In this document: positions 8,675 through 18,100 of the stretch, one piece after another
Layout: each line of letters opens with the position of its first letter
Position numbering within the stretch: the stretch's first letter is position 1
Assembly: GCF_000295095.1 (NCBI RefSeq)
Contig: NZ_JH806634.1
Span: 163,897-227,896, forward strand
Reading direction: 5' to 3'
Length of the DNA: 64,000 nucleotides
Source: Actinomyces timonensis DSM 23838
GTDB lineage: Bacteria > Actinomycetota > Actinomycetes > Actinomycetales > Actinomycetaceae
Position numbers and translations under genes: made by a program
Notes under the pieces: generated by a model
The model's input: only the letters and a program-made list of their open reading frames with translations
Database searches by the model: none
Told to the model about the DNA's origin: nothing

Positions 8675-8764
8675 AGCAGCTAGGGATGAAATAGTTCCCC
8701 GAGCACTGATCCGTCGAGGCCCTGCACCTGAGTGCAGGGCCTCTTCGCGTGAACGAGGGGACTC
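8675..8764 (+). ncRNA. Structured leader RNA upstream of DUF3800, candidate DUF3800-type RNA motif
   Basis: The leader contains a weak stem (GGGA/TCCC near 8683-8698) and a perfect 12-bp stem, GAGGCCCTGCAC (8716-8727) with GTGCAGGGCCTC (8732-8743), closed by the tetraloop CTGA. SD GAGGGG follows at 8755-8760. Several conserved RNA motifs have been described upstream of DUF3800 genes; whether this is one of them needs a covariance-model search. It could also be a terminator for arcA read-through, but it lacks a T-tract and lies inside the expected transcript. Confidence 0.45.
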
Positions 8765-9682
8765 ATGCTTCTGGCGTACATCGATGAGACTGGCGAGCCT
8801 GGCGCCTACGTCTCTCCTCATCATGATCGGTACAAGACGAGCCCAGCCTTCGGCTATGCCGGATTCGTTATTCCGGAGACCTCAGTGTGGGACTTCGCTT
8901 CGAGTTTCCAGCGCAAGAAGAGGGAAGTCTTCGCCTCGGAGGTCGAGGGCGTCGAGAATCCGGGTCGATGGGAGCGCAAGGGCGCGAGTATCTTCCGCCA
9001 GAAGACGTTGCTGAGCCATCCGCAACAGTTCCGCGTCTTCTCTGGGCTCGTCAAAGAGCTTCGCAGGAGAGACGGGAGTCTGTTCTATTACGCTGATGAG
9101 AAGCCTTTGGGTACTCCGAAGCAGACGCTCTTGGATCCCGAGGAGAGAGAAGCCAACGCGATGAGGGAGGCTCTCAATCGCCTCGCTAGATACGCCGATC
9201 ACCGTGGCGAGAACATTCTTGTGATGATCGATCAGATCAACGAGAAGACGCGAGTCGAGCGTGTCGCCCGCATGTATGGCCATGTCTTCAATCGTGTGAA
9301 GGATTATCCGGAGATACGAAGGCTGGTTGAGCCGCCGATGCACATTGATTCCAAGCTGAGCGCATCCGTTCAATTCGCCGACTGGGTTGCCGCATGGGTG
9401 ACTCGGGCGATCGACTACCAGCTTGTGCGGGACTCGAGGCATCGATGGGTGGTCGATGCCGAACCGCTCAATGATCTCAAAGGGGTGTTCACTTACGAAT
9501 CAAAGCTGCATCTCCATGAGCGCACTGTCGAGGATATTAACAACTCGGAGATACTTGCCCGTTTCCGACCGATCTATCCTGTTCCTCACGGGCATCTCAT
9601 TGGTGCCAGTGTCGACCCCGATGTCGCAAGGAAGATGAGAGGAATCGCGGAGGCCTCTCGGCGTCGACGGCGACAAGAATGA
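8765..9682 (+). CDS. DUF3800 domain-containing protein
   Basis: 305-aa protein beginning LLAYIDETGEPG, the conserved acidic N-terminal motif of DUF3800. Further conserved pieces are AFGYAGFVIPE, the ILVMIDQIN strand and SVQFADWVAAWV (SxxLQxADxxA-like). The family is thought to have an RNase H-like fold but has no firmly established function; members often lie in mobile or defence contexts. Base composition and codon use are clearly less GC-rich than the flanking genes, which suggests recent acquisition. It stands alone, with its own promoter and structured leader, inserted between arcA and the menC-side genes. Confidence 0.8.
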   Translation: MLLAYIDETGEPGAYVSPHHDRYKTSPAFGYAGFVIPETSVWDFASSFQRKKREVFASEVEGVENPGRWERKGASIFRQKTLLSHPQQFRVFSGLVKELRRRDGSLFYYADEKPLGTPKQTLLDPEEREANAMREALNRLARYADHRGENILVMIDQINEKTRVERVARMYGHVFNRVKDYPEIRRLVEPPMHIDSKLSASVQFADWVAAWVTRAIDYQLVRDSRHRWVVDAEPLNDLKGVFTYESKLHLHERTVEDINNSEILARFRPIYPVPHGHLIGASVDPDVARKMRGIAEASRRRRRQE

Positions 9683-9704
9683 GGTGGAGCGCTCCGCCCG
9701 GGGG

Positions 9705-11063
9705 TCAGGCGGCGGGCTTGGGCCGGTAGGCCGTCAGCTTCCCCGTGTTGTCGTAGCCGATCAGCAGGTCGCCGTCATGGAAGTACCTCCACGAATCGAT
9801 GTCCCCGATCAGGATCGCGCCCGATTCCCCGCTCGAGCCGGGGTCGACGAGGCGCAGATAAAGGTTGTGATCGCGCACCTCGCGGACCTCGGCAAGAGGC
9901 CCGAACCCGCTGAGTCCGATGTAATTGATCGTCGCCGGTGTGCAGTCTTTGTCGCTTTTGCTGCCGGCCTTGCGGACAACGGAGTTGACATCAGCCAGCG
10001 AGAGAGTGGAGCCTCCGTGCTCGAGTTTGTTGAGGCAATCCGCGCCCGTCAGCGAGATCGACATCGTCGACGGCGCCCAGGAGGTGTCGGCGTTCTCGAT
10101 CCAGGCGCGCGCCTGGGCGACGCTCACTTGCGTGGGCGAGTACGGGAATGTGGCGTAGTTCTTGGAAAGGCTCTGGGAGATATCGCCCAATGACGAGCCA
10201 TCAGAGGAGTAAAGGGTGATCCGCGTGCTCCCGGAGCTCTTGTCCGTCGAGGTGACCAGCCAGCCATCAGACAGGTTCACCCAGGTGTCATCCGATGTGA
10301 TCGAGCCCATGGACTGGGCTGATCCATCATCAAGGTCCAATGCGAGCAGCTCCCCATCACTCGCCCCGTTCCCGGGTTTGATCCCACTCGTCACCGCGGC
10401 GTACCTGCCGCCGGACGAGAAACCCAGCCTCACGCGGAGATCAGTGTTCGTCGAGTCGATCGTCGTCCTCCAGCGCTCGTCGTAGCGGGAGGTCCACAGA
10501 GCGCAGTCATGGCCCTCGCAGGCCACGGCGGCGCTCGGCGAGACACTGACCACCGCGTCCGCCGACCACGGGGCGCGAACGCGCTCCTGGGTGTCGATGT
10601 CGATGAGCTGGTCTCGGTCGATCACCCAGTTCTTCCACACCCCGATGCTGCTCAGGGCGTGGTCCAGGGTCTGCTCCCAGACGGCCTCGACGCCGTCGCC
10701 GGTCTGCCGCAGCACCGTGATGACAGTGGAGTCACTCTGGACGACGATGCGGACGAACTTGTCGCCCGCTGGCCGGACCTCGGTCCGCTCGCCTTTGCCG
10801 GGAGCGTCGTAGGTCCATGCCTGCTCGGCGCCGTTGAGCCAGTTCGTGCTCCAAGGGCTGATCGCGCGCAGGGTGAGATCCTCCGGCGCCTGAGGGGATG
10901 ACGCGCCCAGCAGCGCGTACGCCGACGCCCCGCCCGCCAGGAGCAGGCTGACGGCCAGGACGATCGACATGAGCGCGCGCCTCCTGGCGTGGGCGCTCCC
11001 GGGCGGAGCCCCGGCGGCGGACCGCCGCTGAGGATCTGGGGAAGGGGACGGATCTGCGGCCAT
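9705..11063 (-). CDS. Membrane-anchored exported protein with probable beta-propeller fold, unknown function
   Basis: 452 aa. A short cytosolic Pro/Ala-rich N-terminus is followed by one transmembrane or signal-anchor helix (ALMSIVLAVSLLLAGGASAY, about residues 30-50). The rest is extracytoplasmic, with repeated beta-strand patterns typical of PQQ/WD40-like propellers, such as KFVRIVVQSDSTVITVLRQ and DRDQLIDIDTQERV. Two Cys pairs (CEGHDC and CLNK with DCTP) may form disulfides. No enzyme motif recognised. It ends 22 nt from the convergent DUF3800 gene. CATCCT lies 7 nt before the ATG, similar to leaderless starts nearby. Confidence 0.6.
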   Translation of the reverse strand: MAADPSPSPDPQRRSAAGAPPGSAHARRRALMSIVLAVSLLLAGGASAYALLGASSPQAPEDLTLRAISPWSTNWLNGAEQAWTYDAPGKGERTEVRPAGDKFVRIVVQSDSTVITVLRQTGDGVEAVWEQTLDHALSSIGVWKNWVIDRDQLIDIDTQERVRAPWSADAVVSVSPSAAVACEGHDCALWTSRYDERWRTTIDSTNTDLRVRLGFSSGGRYAAVTSGIKPGNGASDGELLALDLDDGSAQSMGSITSDDTWVNLSDGWLVTSTDKSSGSTRITLYSSDGSSLGDISQSLSKNYATFPYSPTQVSVAQARAWIENADTSWAPSTMSISLTGADCLNKLEHGGSTLSLADVNSVVRKAGSKSDKDCTPATINYIGLSGFGPLAEVREVRDHNLYLRLVDPGSSGESGAILIGDIDSWRYFHDGDLLIGYDNTGKLTAYRPKPAA

Positions 11064-11221
11064 GACACCGAGGATGCCACGGATCTCGGCCGCGGGGCAT
11101 GGGCCGGTCGACCCGCCAGCGCCCGTCTCCGCCCCTGATGCGCAACACCTCGGGGCTCACCATGACCTGCGGCTCTGCGCGACCATTGCGACGGCGAGCC
11201 ATGGATACGCCGACCTCTGGC

Positions 11222-11227
11222 TATCCT
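11222..11227 (+). promoter_or_regulatory. -10 box TATCCT, leaderless start of menC
   Basis: TATCCT ends 6 nt before GTG 11234. There is no SD, so the start codon is set by this spacing and by homology. Confidence 0.5.
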
Positions 11228-11233
11228 GGGGGC

Positions 11234-12349
11234 GTGACTCCCATTTCCCATGCGCGGATCCGCGGAGAGCTCGACCTGGGGGCTCTCCGGGAGAAGGACC
11301 GCACCGGCCTCCTGGCTGATATTGACAGGATTGTCGTCTGGGATATCGCCCTGACCAGCCGCTTCCGCGGTTTGACACGCCGCGACGGTATCCTCCTCCA
11401 CGGCCCCGCGGGCTGGGGTGAAGTCGCCCCCTTCTGGGACTACGACGCCGACGTCTCCGCGCCGTGGCTCGCCGCGGCCCTCGAGACGGCCACCGGCATC
11501 GGCCCCGGGGGAGCCCCCGCGCCGCAGCACCCCGTCGTGCGGGCCCACATCCCTGTCAACGTGACCATCCCCGAGGTGGGGGAGCAGCAGGCCCGCGAGA
11601 TGGTGGTCTCCTCGGGCTGCCGCACGGCCAAGGTCAAGGTCGCGGGGCGGCGCGATTCCATGCGCAAGGACATCAAGCGGCTGGAGGCCGTCCGGGACGC
11701 CCTCGGCCCCGAGGGGCGCGTCCGCATCGACGCCAATGGGTGCTGGGACCTCGACGCCGCCGCGCGCCACATCCCCATCCTCGACCGCGCCGCGGGCGGC
11801 CTGGAGTACGTGGAGCAGCCCTGCTCCGATGTCCACGACCTCGCCGCGCTGCGCAAGCGCCTCAGTGTGCCGATCGCGGCGGACGAGTCCATCCGCCTGT
11901 CGGACGACCCCCTCGCCGTCACCCGCCTGCGGGCGGCGGACCTGGCGATCCTCAAGGCCGCCCCCCTGGGAGGGGTGACCCGCGCCCTCGCGATGGCCGA
12001 GCGGCTCGGGCTTCCCACCGTCGTCTCCTCCTCCCTGGACACCACCATCGGCCTGTCCGAAGGGGCCCGCCTCGCGGCAGCGCTGCCGGTGCTCGGGCGC
12101 GCCTGCGGGCTGGGCACGATCCGACTGCTCGCGCGCGACGTCGCCGTGCCCTCGGCCGTCCCCGTCAACGGCTCCCTCGCGGTGCGCAAGCCCCACCTGT
12201 CCAAGGCGATCCTCGGCGCAGTGCTCGCCGGCGAGGAGACCGTCTCCCGGTGGCAGCCCCGATTCACCCATATGCTCGGGGCGCTGGCCGCCCGACGGGA
12301 GCGGGAGGCGCGCGACGCCTCGAGCGCCGTCGGAGGCCTGCCGATCTGA
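11234..12349 (+). CDS. menC: o-Succinylbenzoate synthase (MenC)
   Basis: 371-aa enolase-superfamily enzyme that dehydrates SHCHC to o-succinylbenzoate in menaquinone synthesis. The barrel carries the catalytic Lys pair in TAKVKVAG, the metal ligands in RIDANGCW, EQPCSD and ADESIRL, and the second-side Lys in LAILKAAPLGG. The frame is open upstream, but GTG 11234 (protein MTPISHARIRGELDLG) is the likely start because TATCCT precedes it by 6 nt. menD follows after 35 nt, so the two are probably cotranscribed. Confidence 0.93.
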   Translation: MTPISHARIRGELDLGALREKDRTGLLADIDRIVVWDIALTSRFRGLTRRDGILLHGPAGWGEVAPFWDYDADVSAPWLAAALETATGIGPGGAPAPQHPVVRAHIPVNVTIPEVGEQQAREMVVSSGCRTAKVKVAGRRDSMRKDIKRLEAVRDALGPEGRVRIDANGCWDLDAAARHIPILDRAAGGLEYVEQPCSDVHDLAALRKRLSVPIAADESIRLSDDPLAVTRLRAADLAILKAAPLGGVTRALAMAERLGLPTVVSSSLDTTIGLSEGARLAAALPVLGRACGLGTIRLLARDVAVPSAVPVNGSLAVRKPHLSKAILGAVLAGEETVSRWQPRFTHMLGALAARREREARDASSAVGGLPI

Positions 12350-12384
12350 TCCGCGCCACCCGCGCCCGTAACGAACGAGGACTG

Positions 12385-14205
12385 ATGCAGCCCCCCTCAC
12401 TGACCGCTGCCGCTGCCATCGTGGAGGCCCTCGTGGCCGCGGGCGTGAACTGGGTGGTTCTCAGCCCCGGATCGCGATCCGCCCCCATGGCCTACGCCCT
12501 GGCCGAGGCCGAGGACGCCGGGCTCCTGGGGCTGCGGGTCGTGCTGGACGAGCGCAGCGCGGGCTTCACCGCCCTGGGCATGAGCCGCGCGGCGCTCCTG
12601 GCCGGCCAGCGCGCCCCCGCCGCCGTCGTCACCACCTCGGGCACCGCCGTGGCGAACCTCCACCCGGCGCTCGCCGAGGCCGACGCCGCTGGCATCCCCC
12701 TCCTCGTCGTCTCCACCGACCGCCCCCACGAGCTCGTGGGCACCGGCGCGAACCAGACCACCGAGCAGGCGGGCATCTTCGCCCTCGCCCCGCGCGCGAC
12801 CGCCGACATCCCCGCGGATCTCACCGCCCCCGCCGGTCTGGGGGAGGAGGCCGGGCGGGCCTCCATCGCCGGGCAGGTGCGCAGGGCCGTGCTCGCCGCC
12901 GCCGGGACACTGACCCGGGACCCGGGCCCCGCCCATATCAACGCCCGATTCCGCCCGCCGCTCGCGCCAGTGGACGGGCCGATCCTGGGCGACTCGCCGG
13001 GGCAGGGCGCGAGCGCCCCGAGCGCCCTGATGTCCCCGAGCGCCCAAGGCTTCCAGGGCGCCTGGGGCGCCTGGGGCGTGCCCGACGACGCCGAGGCCCA
13101 GGTCCCCGCGCCACGGATCATCTGGGAGGCTCCCGCCCCGCCCTCAGGCGCCGCGGATGAGCCGGGCCGGGCCCGCGGGCTCGTCGTCGCGGGCGACTGC
13201 CCGGACCCGGCCCTCGGCGACATCGCCGCGAGGGTGGCTGAGCGCCTCGGATGGCCCCTCCTGGCCGAGCCGACCTCCGGGGCCCGCCACGGAGCCACCG
13301 CCCAGCCCCGCTATGCCGAACTGCTCGCCACCAGCGCGGGGCGGGACCTCGCGGCGCGGGCGAGCCACATTCTCGTCGCCGGCCACCCCAGCCTCAGCAG
13401 GCCCATCAGCGCCCTCCTGGCGCGCGAGGACGCGCGGATCAGCGTCCTGGCCGATCGGGCCAGGATCACCGACGTCGCCGGGACCGCCGGGCGCGTCATC
13501 GCCGTCGATCCCGCCCCCACGACCACTGGCCGCGCCGACCAGGCGGAGCGGATCGCGGGCCTCCTCGGGGCCGCGGTGCCGTCCTGGGGCGCCGAGTGGA
13601 GGAGCGCCGTCGCCGCCCTCGAACCACCCTCGGTGGCAGGGAGCGATGCCGCCCTCGACGCTGACGACGCCGCCGTCGCCGTCTGGGAGTCCTGCGCCCC
13701 CACTGGCCAGGATGGCGAGGCGCCCCTGCTCGTCGTCGGCTCGTCCATGACGATCCGACGACTCGACCGGCTGGCGCCCGGGGGCGCGCCCGCGCCCGCC
13801 GCCGTCGCCAATCGGGGCCTGGCCGGGATCGACGGGACGATCGCCACCGCCACCGGGCTCGCGCTCGCCTCCGGGCGGCCGGTGCGAGCGATCATGGGGG
13901 ACCTGGCCTTCATCCACGACGCCATGTCGCTCGGGCGCGGCCGGCTTGAGCGCGAGCCCGACCTCCAGGTCATCGTCCTCGACGACGCCGGCGGGGCCAT
14001 CTTCAACGGCCTGGAGTACGCGCGCGTGCCGGGGGCTGGGAGATTCCGCCGCCTGTTCTCCACCCCGCAGCACGCGGATGTGGCCAATATCGCGCGGGGG
14101 ATGGGCATCGAAGCGGTCGACGCCCCTGATCGGGACACCCTCCTGCGCCTCCTCGCCCAGCCCGTGCGCGGAACGAGCGTGGTCAGGGTCCCCTTACTCT
14201 CCTGA
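12385..14205 (+). CDS. menD: SEPHCHC synthase, ThDP-dependent (MenD)
   Basis: 606-aa thiamine-diphosphate enzyme joining isochorismate and 2-oxoglutarate, the first committed step of menaquinone synthesis. N-terminal family signatures are VLSPGSRSAP, VVLDERSAGFTALG and TTSGTAVANLHPA, then STDRPHEL and ANQTTEQAGIF. The C-terminal cofactor domain has GDLAFIHD and DDAGGAIFNGLE. A low-complexity Ala/Ser/Pro/Gly stretch with the repeat GAWGAWG lies at about residues 205-250, between the Pyr and middle domains. Start ATG 12385 has SD GAGG. A long overlapping frame upstream is a shadow of menC. Confidence 0.93.
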   Translation: MQPPSLTAAAAIVEALVAAGVNWVVLSPGSRSAPMAYALAEAEDAGLLGLRVVLDERSAGFTALGMSRAALLAGQRAPAAVVTTSGTAVANLHPALAEADAAGIPLLVVSTDRPHELVGTGANQTTEQAGIFALAPRATADIPADLTAPAGLGEEAGRASIAGQVRRAVLAAAGTLTRDPGPAHINARFRPPLAPVDGPILGDSPGQGASAPSALMSPSAQGFQGAWGAWGVPDDAEAQVPAPRIIWEAPAPPSGAADEPGRARGLVVAGDCPDPALGDIAARVAERLGWPLLAEPTSGARHGATAQPRYAELLATSAGRDLAARASHILVAGHPSLSRPISALLAREDARISVLADRARITDVAGTAGRVIAVDPAPTTTGRADQAERIAGLLGAAVPSWGAEWRSAVAALEPPSVAGSDAALDADDAAVAVWESCAPTGQDGEAPLLVVGSSMTIRRLDRLAPGGAPAPAAVANRGLAGIDGTIATATGLALASGRPVRAIMGDLAFIHDAMSLGRGRLEREPDLQVIVLDDAGGAIFNGLEYARVPGAGRFRRLFSTPQHADVANIARGMGIEAVDAPDRDTLLRLLAQPVRGTSVVRVPLLS

Positions 14206-14453
14206 GGGCGGCGCTGGGGCGAGGAGCCGGGCGAGTGGACGCCCGAGCGACCTGTGCCTCGCTCACTGGTCGACCTGGCGCGATGCCATATGATGCGACG
14301 GCTCGCTAGTCGGTGGTCGCCTGCCCCGTCCACGGCCCCGCACGAGGATCCCCTCGCACAGGCTGGTCACAGGTAGCGAGAAGGGACGGCACGGCCTTGT
14401 TGGCTTGTCTGGCTTCCGCACAGGATGAAGGGGCGAGCCCCGAGGAGGAGAAC
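14206..14453 (+). other. Intergenic region before htrA
   Basis: 248 nt with no gene. It should carry the htrA promoter; the CATATGATG around 14287-14295 is the only AT-rich core, but no convincing -35 partner is visible. Confidence 0.35.
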
Positions 14454-15932
14454 ATGAGCACCTACGACGAGTCGAACGGCCAGCCCATCGGCCAGGACGG
14501 CGCCACGGGCCCGACCGCGCCGACGGCGCCGACCGAGACCTACGCCTCCGCTCCCGCCGCCCCCGCTGGCTACAACTTCGATCACGGCGCCCAGGCCGGT
14601 CCCTACGCCCCCACGGACACGTTCGGCGGGCCCGTTGCCACGGGCGGCGCGGGCGGCGTCGACGGGGCCTTCCCCGCGGCCTCCCCGGCTGCCGCCCCCC
14701 CGAAGGAGAAGCGCGGACCCGGCTGGGGCGCCATGATCTCCATGACCGCGGCTGCCGCGCTCCTCGCCTCCGGGGGCACCTTCGCCGCCGTTCACTACGG
14801 CGGTGACGGCGCCTCCCCGTCGCAGGGCTCCGCCTCCGCGCCCACCGCCGTCGCCACGGGCTCCACCACGCAGACCGTCACCTCCCAGGGCACCACCCCG
14901 GACTGGCAGGCCGTCACCGCCGCCGTGTCCAACTCGGTCGTCTCGATCACGGTCCAGGTGGGGGACAGCGGCGCCGTCGGCTCGGGCGTCGTCTACGACT
15001 CGCAGGGGCACATCCTCACCAACCAGCACGTCGTCGCGGGCGCCACGAAGATCATGGTGACCCTCGCCGATGGGCGCATCTACGGCGCCGACGTCGCGGG
15101 CACGGACGCCAGTACGGACCTGGCTGTCATCAAGCTCAAGGACGCCCCGAGCGACCTCACCGTGGCGCAGATCGGCGACTCCGACTCCGTCGCGACCGGG
15201 CAGGGCGTCATGGCGATCGGCAACCCGCTCGGCCTGTCCTCCACGGTGACCACCGGCATCGTCTCCGCGCTCGACCGCCCCGTGGTCACCACCCAGGAGA
15301 GCACGGACGGCTCCTCCGGGGGCTCCGACCAGCCCCAGCCCCAGCAGACCCCGCAGCAGGGCGGGCTGGGGGGCCTGCTCAACGGTCTCCTCAACAAGAA
15401 CCGGAAGCCGAGCACGCAGGTCTACACGAACGCCATTCAGATCGACGCCGCCATCAACCCCGGGAACTCCGGCGGGCCGCTTTTCGACGGCAGCGGCAAG
15501 GTCATCGGCATCACCAGCTCGATCGCCTCGACGGGCGGCTCCAGCTCCTCGGGCGAGCAGTCCGGGTCCATCGGCATCGGCTTCGCCATCCCCGCCAAGC
15601 TCGCCCAGAAGGTCGCCGACCAGCTCATCGCCAGCGGCAGCGCCTCGCACGCCTACCTGGGGGTGAGCATCGGCGACGGCGGCGCGGAGGCCGATGGCAC
15701 CCTGCGCGCCGGCGCGGAGGTCGGAAGCGTGGAGCAGGGATCGCCCGCCGCCAACGCCGGCCTCAAGCAGGGCGACGTCATCACCGCGATCAACGGCAAG
15801 ACCACCAGCCAGGCGGCGGCGCTCACCGGCTTCGTGCGCCAGTACTCGGCGGGCGACCAGGTCAAGCTCACCGTCATCCGCGACGGCAAGTCCCAGGAGA
15901 TCGAGGTCACCCTCGCCGAGAAGACCTCCTGA
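14454..15932 (+). CDS. HtrA/DegP-type membrane-anchored serine protease with PDZ domain
   Basis: 492 aa. Residues 1-88 are a cytosolic Ala/Pro/Thr-rich region. One transmembrane helix (about 93-115) anchors the protein, so the protease acts outside the membrane. The trypsin-like domain has the triad His192 (ILTNQHVVAGA), Asp222 (STDLAVIKL) and Ser339 (NPGNSGGPL). A Gln/Pro/Gly-rich loop interrupts it at about 288-320. The C-terminal ~95 residues are a PDZ domain (YLGVSIGD through GLKQGDVITAINGK). ATG 14454 has SD GAGGAGG; the frame extends upstream without an SD. Likely role: envelope protein quality control, as for actinobacterial HtrA/PepD proteins. Confidence 0.9.
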   Translation: MSTYDESNGQPIGQDGATGPTAPTAPTETYASAPAAPAGYNFDHGAQAGPYAPTDTFGGPVATGGAGGVDGAFPAASPAAAPPKEKRGPGWGAMISMTAAAALLASGGTFAAVHYGGDGASPSQGSASAPTAVATGSTTQTVTSQGTTPDWQAVTAAVSNSVVSITVQVGDSGAVGSGVVYDSQGHILTNQHVVAGATKIMVTLADGRIYGADVAGTDASTDLAVIKLKDAPSDLTVAQIGDSDSVATGQGVMAIGNPLGLSSTVTTGIVSALDRPVVTTQESTDGSSGGSDQPQPQQTPQQGGLGGLLNGLLNKNRKPSTQVYTNAIQIDAAINPGNSGGPLFDGSGKVIGITSSIASTGGSSSSGEQSGSIGIGFAIPAKLAQKVADQLIASGSASHAYLGVSIGDGGAEADGTLRAGAEVGSVEQGSPAANAGLKQGDVITAINGKTTSQAAALTGFVRQYSAGDQVKLTVIRDGKSQEIEVTLAEKTS

Positions 15933-15941
15933 CCCCTCCGC

Positions 15942-15985
15942 CGAGACCGGTCGAAGTTAGGAGGCGGGTTCCCGGACCGGTCTCG
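15942..15985. terminator. Bidirectional terminator between htrA and menF
   Basis: CGAGACCGGTC (15942-15952) and GACCGGTCTCG (15975-15985) are perfect 11-bp arms with a 22-nt loop. It lies 9 nt after the htrA stop and 1 nt after the convergent menF stop. Confidence 0.7.
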
Positions 15986-15986
15986 A

Positions 15987-17405
15987 TCAGGGGAGGGCGC
16001 CGAGAGCGCCGAGCATGGGGCGCATCTTCGCCCGGGTCTCGGCGAGCTCGTCGTCGGGATCGGAATCCGGCATGATCCCGCCGCCACCGAAGACCCTCAC
16101 AGGCCCGCCGGGGGCGGTGATGCTCCCGCTGCGAAGCGCGATGCACCACTCGCCCTCGCCGTGCCAATCGACCCAGCCCACGGGCCCCGCGTAGCGCCCG
16201 CGGTCCATGCCCTCGACCTCCTCGATGATCCGCCCCGCCGCCTCGCGCGGGGTCCCGCAGACCGCCGCCGTCGGATGCAGGGCTCCCACGAGGGACAGGG
16301 CGCCGGTGTCCCCGGCCACCACGCCGGTGATATCGCTGGCCAGATGCAGGACATTGGGCAGTTCCAGGAGGAATCGCTCGGGCGCCTCGACCACCGAGCA
16401 CAGCGGGGTGAGCGCCTCGATGGCGGAGGCGCGCGCCAGGGCGTGCTCGCGGTTGTTCTTCTCCGAGCCCTCCAGCCACGCCGCCAACTCGGCCGTCCGC
16501 CGAGGAGTGTCCCCGGGATGGCGCCGGGCCGTCCCCGCCAGCACCCGGCTCGCCAGCCTCCGGCCGGCCAGGCGCAGCAGCATCTCCGGCGAGGCGCCGA
16601 CCATCCCGTCGACGGCGAAGGTCCAGCACGACGGATAGGCGCGTCCCAGGCGCCCCAGGATCGTGCCCGCGGGCAGCGGCTGGCCGGGGGTGACCAGGAC
16701 GTCCCTGGCCAGGACGACCTTGCGGGCCTCGCCGGCGCGCATCCGCTCGCAGGTGGAGGCCACGGCCGCGCACCAGCTCGCATCATCGAGGGAGCCGGTC
16801 TCCACGAGCGCCCCGCTCCCTCCCGCGCTGCCGATCGCCGCGGGGGCCGGCGACGCCGCCTCCAGCAGCCCGGCGAGGATCGCGCCGTGATCGGGGTGCT
16901 CCACGGCCTCCTCGGCTGACGGCCCCGAGTCGTCAGGGCTCCCGGGGCCGCCGTCCCCGGGGGTGGGGACGGCCGTCGTCATCCACGCCCCGGCCTCATC
17001 GAGGCCCACGATCACCTCGGGCACGAGCAGCACCGAGTGGGCCTCCGAGCGATCCGAGAAGGCGATCGTCCCCAGCGCCACTGGCCCGGTGCCGGGCCGC
17101 ACGAGCGGATCGCGCCACCAGGAGGCGTAGACGGTCGCCCGCCAGGCGCGGCGCAGCTCCTCGATGCGGCCGGGACCGCGCGCGCTCAGGACGAGCGCCC
17201 GGCCGAGCCCCACGAGCCCGCGGCCGTGGCGCACCCAGGAGACGACGTCGTCGCGCCCGGTGAGCAGGTCGAGCAGCGGCGTGCCATCGAGGGCGCCGGG
17301 CGGCAGGGCGGTGGTGAGGAAGGACAGGCGCGCGGGGCGCGCGGCCGCCTCGTCCGCGGGCAGGAGCAGCGGCTCGGCGCTCCCGCCCGGCGCAGCGCCG
17401 CTCAC
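15987..17405 (-). CDS. menF: Isochorismate synthase (MenF)
   Basis: 472-aa chorismate-utilising enzyme converting chorismate to isochorismate, the entry step to menaquinone. The C-terminal chorismate-binding domain shows [10 protein letters not shown], the [24 protein letters not shown] region split by short gaps, [20 protein letters not shown] and GRYAGPVGW, and ends with [19 protein letters not shown]. The Glu and Lys residues expected for Mg and general base lie in these blocks. Its GTG start (17405) overlaps the menG stop (GTGA), so it is translated after menG in one transcript. Confidence 0.92.
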   Translation of the reverse strand: MSGAAPGGSAEPLLLPADEAAARPARLSFLTTALPPGALDGTPLLDLLTGRDDVVSWVRHGRGLVGLGRALVLSARGPGRIEELRRAWRATVYASWWRDPLVRPGTGPVALGTIAFSDRSEAHSVLLVPEVIVGLDEAGAWMTTAVPTPGDGGPGSPDDSGPSAEEAVEHPDHGAILAGLLEAASPAPAAIGSAGGSGALVETGSLDDASWCAAVASTCERMRAGEARKVVLARDVLVTPGQPLPAGTILGRLGRAYPSCWTFAVDGMVGASPEMLLRLAGRRLASRVLAGTARRHPGDTPRRTAELAAWLEGSEKNNREHALARASAIEALTPLCSVVEAPERFLLELPNVLHLASDITGVVAGDTGALSLVGALHPTAAVCGTPREAAGRIIEEVEGMDRGRYAGPVGWVDWHGEGEWCIALRSGSITAPGGPVRVFGGGGIMPDSDPDDELAETRAKMRPMLGALGALP

Positions 17406-18100
17406 GGGCGCGGCTTGGTGGCGCGGTGGACGGCGACGATCCCGCCCGACAGGTTCTTGTAGCCCACGCCGCGCCAGCCGGCCTCCTGCATGAGGGCGGC
17501 CAGGGCGCGCTGGTCGGGCCAGGCGAGGATCGACTCGCCCAGGTAGTCGTAGGCCTCGGTGTTCGAGGAGAGCAGACGCGCCATCGCGGGCAGGGCGGTC
17601 CCCAGGTAATAGCGGTAGACGCGGCGCAGCGCGGACCTCTCAGGGGAGGAGAACTCGGCGATGACGATCCGCCCGCCCGGCCGCGTCACCCGTGCCATCT
17701 CGCGCAGGGCCTTCGAAGTGTCCTGCACGTTGCGCAGCCCGTAGGAGATCGTGACGACGTCGAAGGAGTCGCCCTCGAGGGGCAGGTCCATCGCGTCGCC
17801 CTCGACGAACTCGATGCCCGGGTGGCGGCGCCTCCCCTCGGCGACCATCCCGGGGGAGAAGTCGCAGGCGACGACGTCGGCCCCGTCGGCCGCGTAGTCG
17901 ACGGCCGAGGTGCCCGTGCCGGCGGCGAGGTCGAGGACCCGCATCCCGGGAGCGGCGGCGACGGCGGCGCGGGTGACCCTGCGCCACATGCGCACCTGCC
18001 ACAGGCTCATGACGTCATTGGTGAGGTCGTAGCGGTGCGCGACCGCGTCGAACATGCCCGCGACCTCGCGGGGGTCCTTGGAGAGGGAAGCTCGGCTCAT
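17402..18100 (-). CDS. menG: Demethylmenaquinone methyltransferase (MenG/UbiE family)
   Basis: 232-aa SAM-dependent C-methyltransferase performing the last methylation of menaquinone. The family start [19 protein letters not shown] and the SAM-binding motif [16 protein letters not shown] are clear. [29 protein letters not shown] and [10 protein letters not shown] follow. ATG 18100 is preferred over an upstream codon: AATGAT lies 6 nt before it, a weaker version of the leaderless arrangement. First gene of a menG-menF pair, divergent from the menJ-nuo operon. Confidence 0.93.
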   Translation of the reverse strand: MSRASLSKDPREVAGMFDAVAHRYDLTNDVMSLWQVRMWRRVTRAAVAAAPGMRVLDLAAGTGTSAVDYAADGADVVACDFSPGMVAEGRRRHPGIEFVEGDAMDLPLEGDSFDVVTISYGLRNVQDTSKALREMARVTRPGGRIVIAEFSSPERSALRRVYRYYLGTALPAMARLLSSNTEAYDYLGESILAWPDQRALAALMQEAGWRGVGYKNLSGGIVAVHRATKPRP

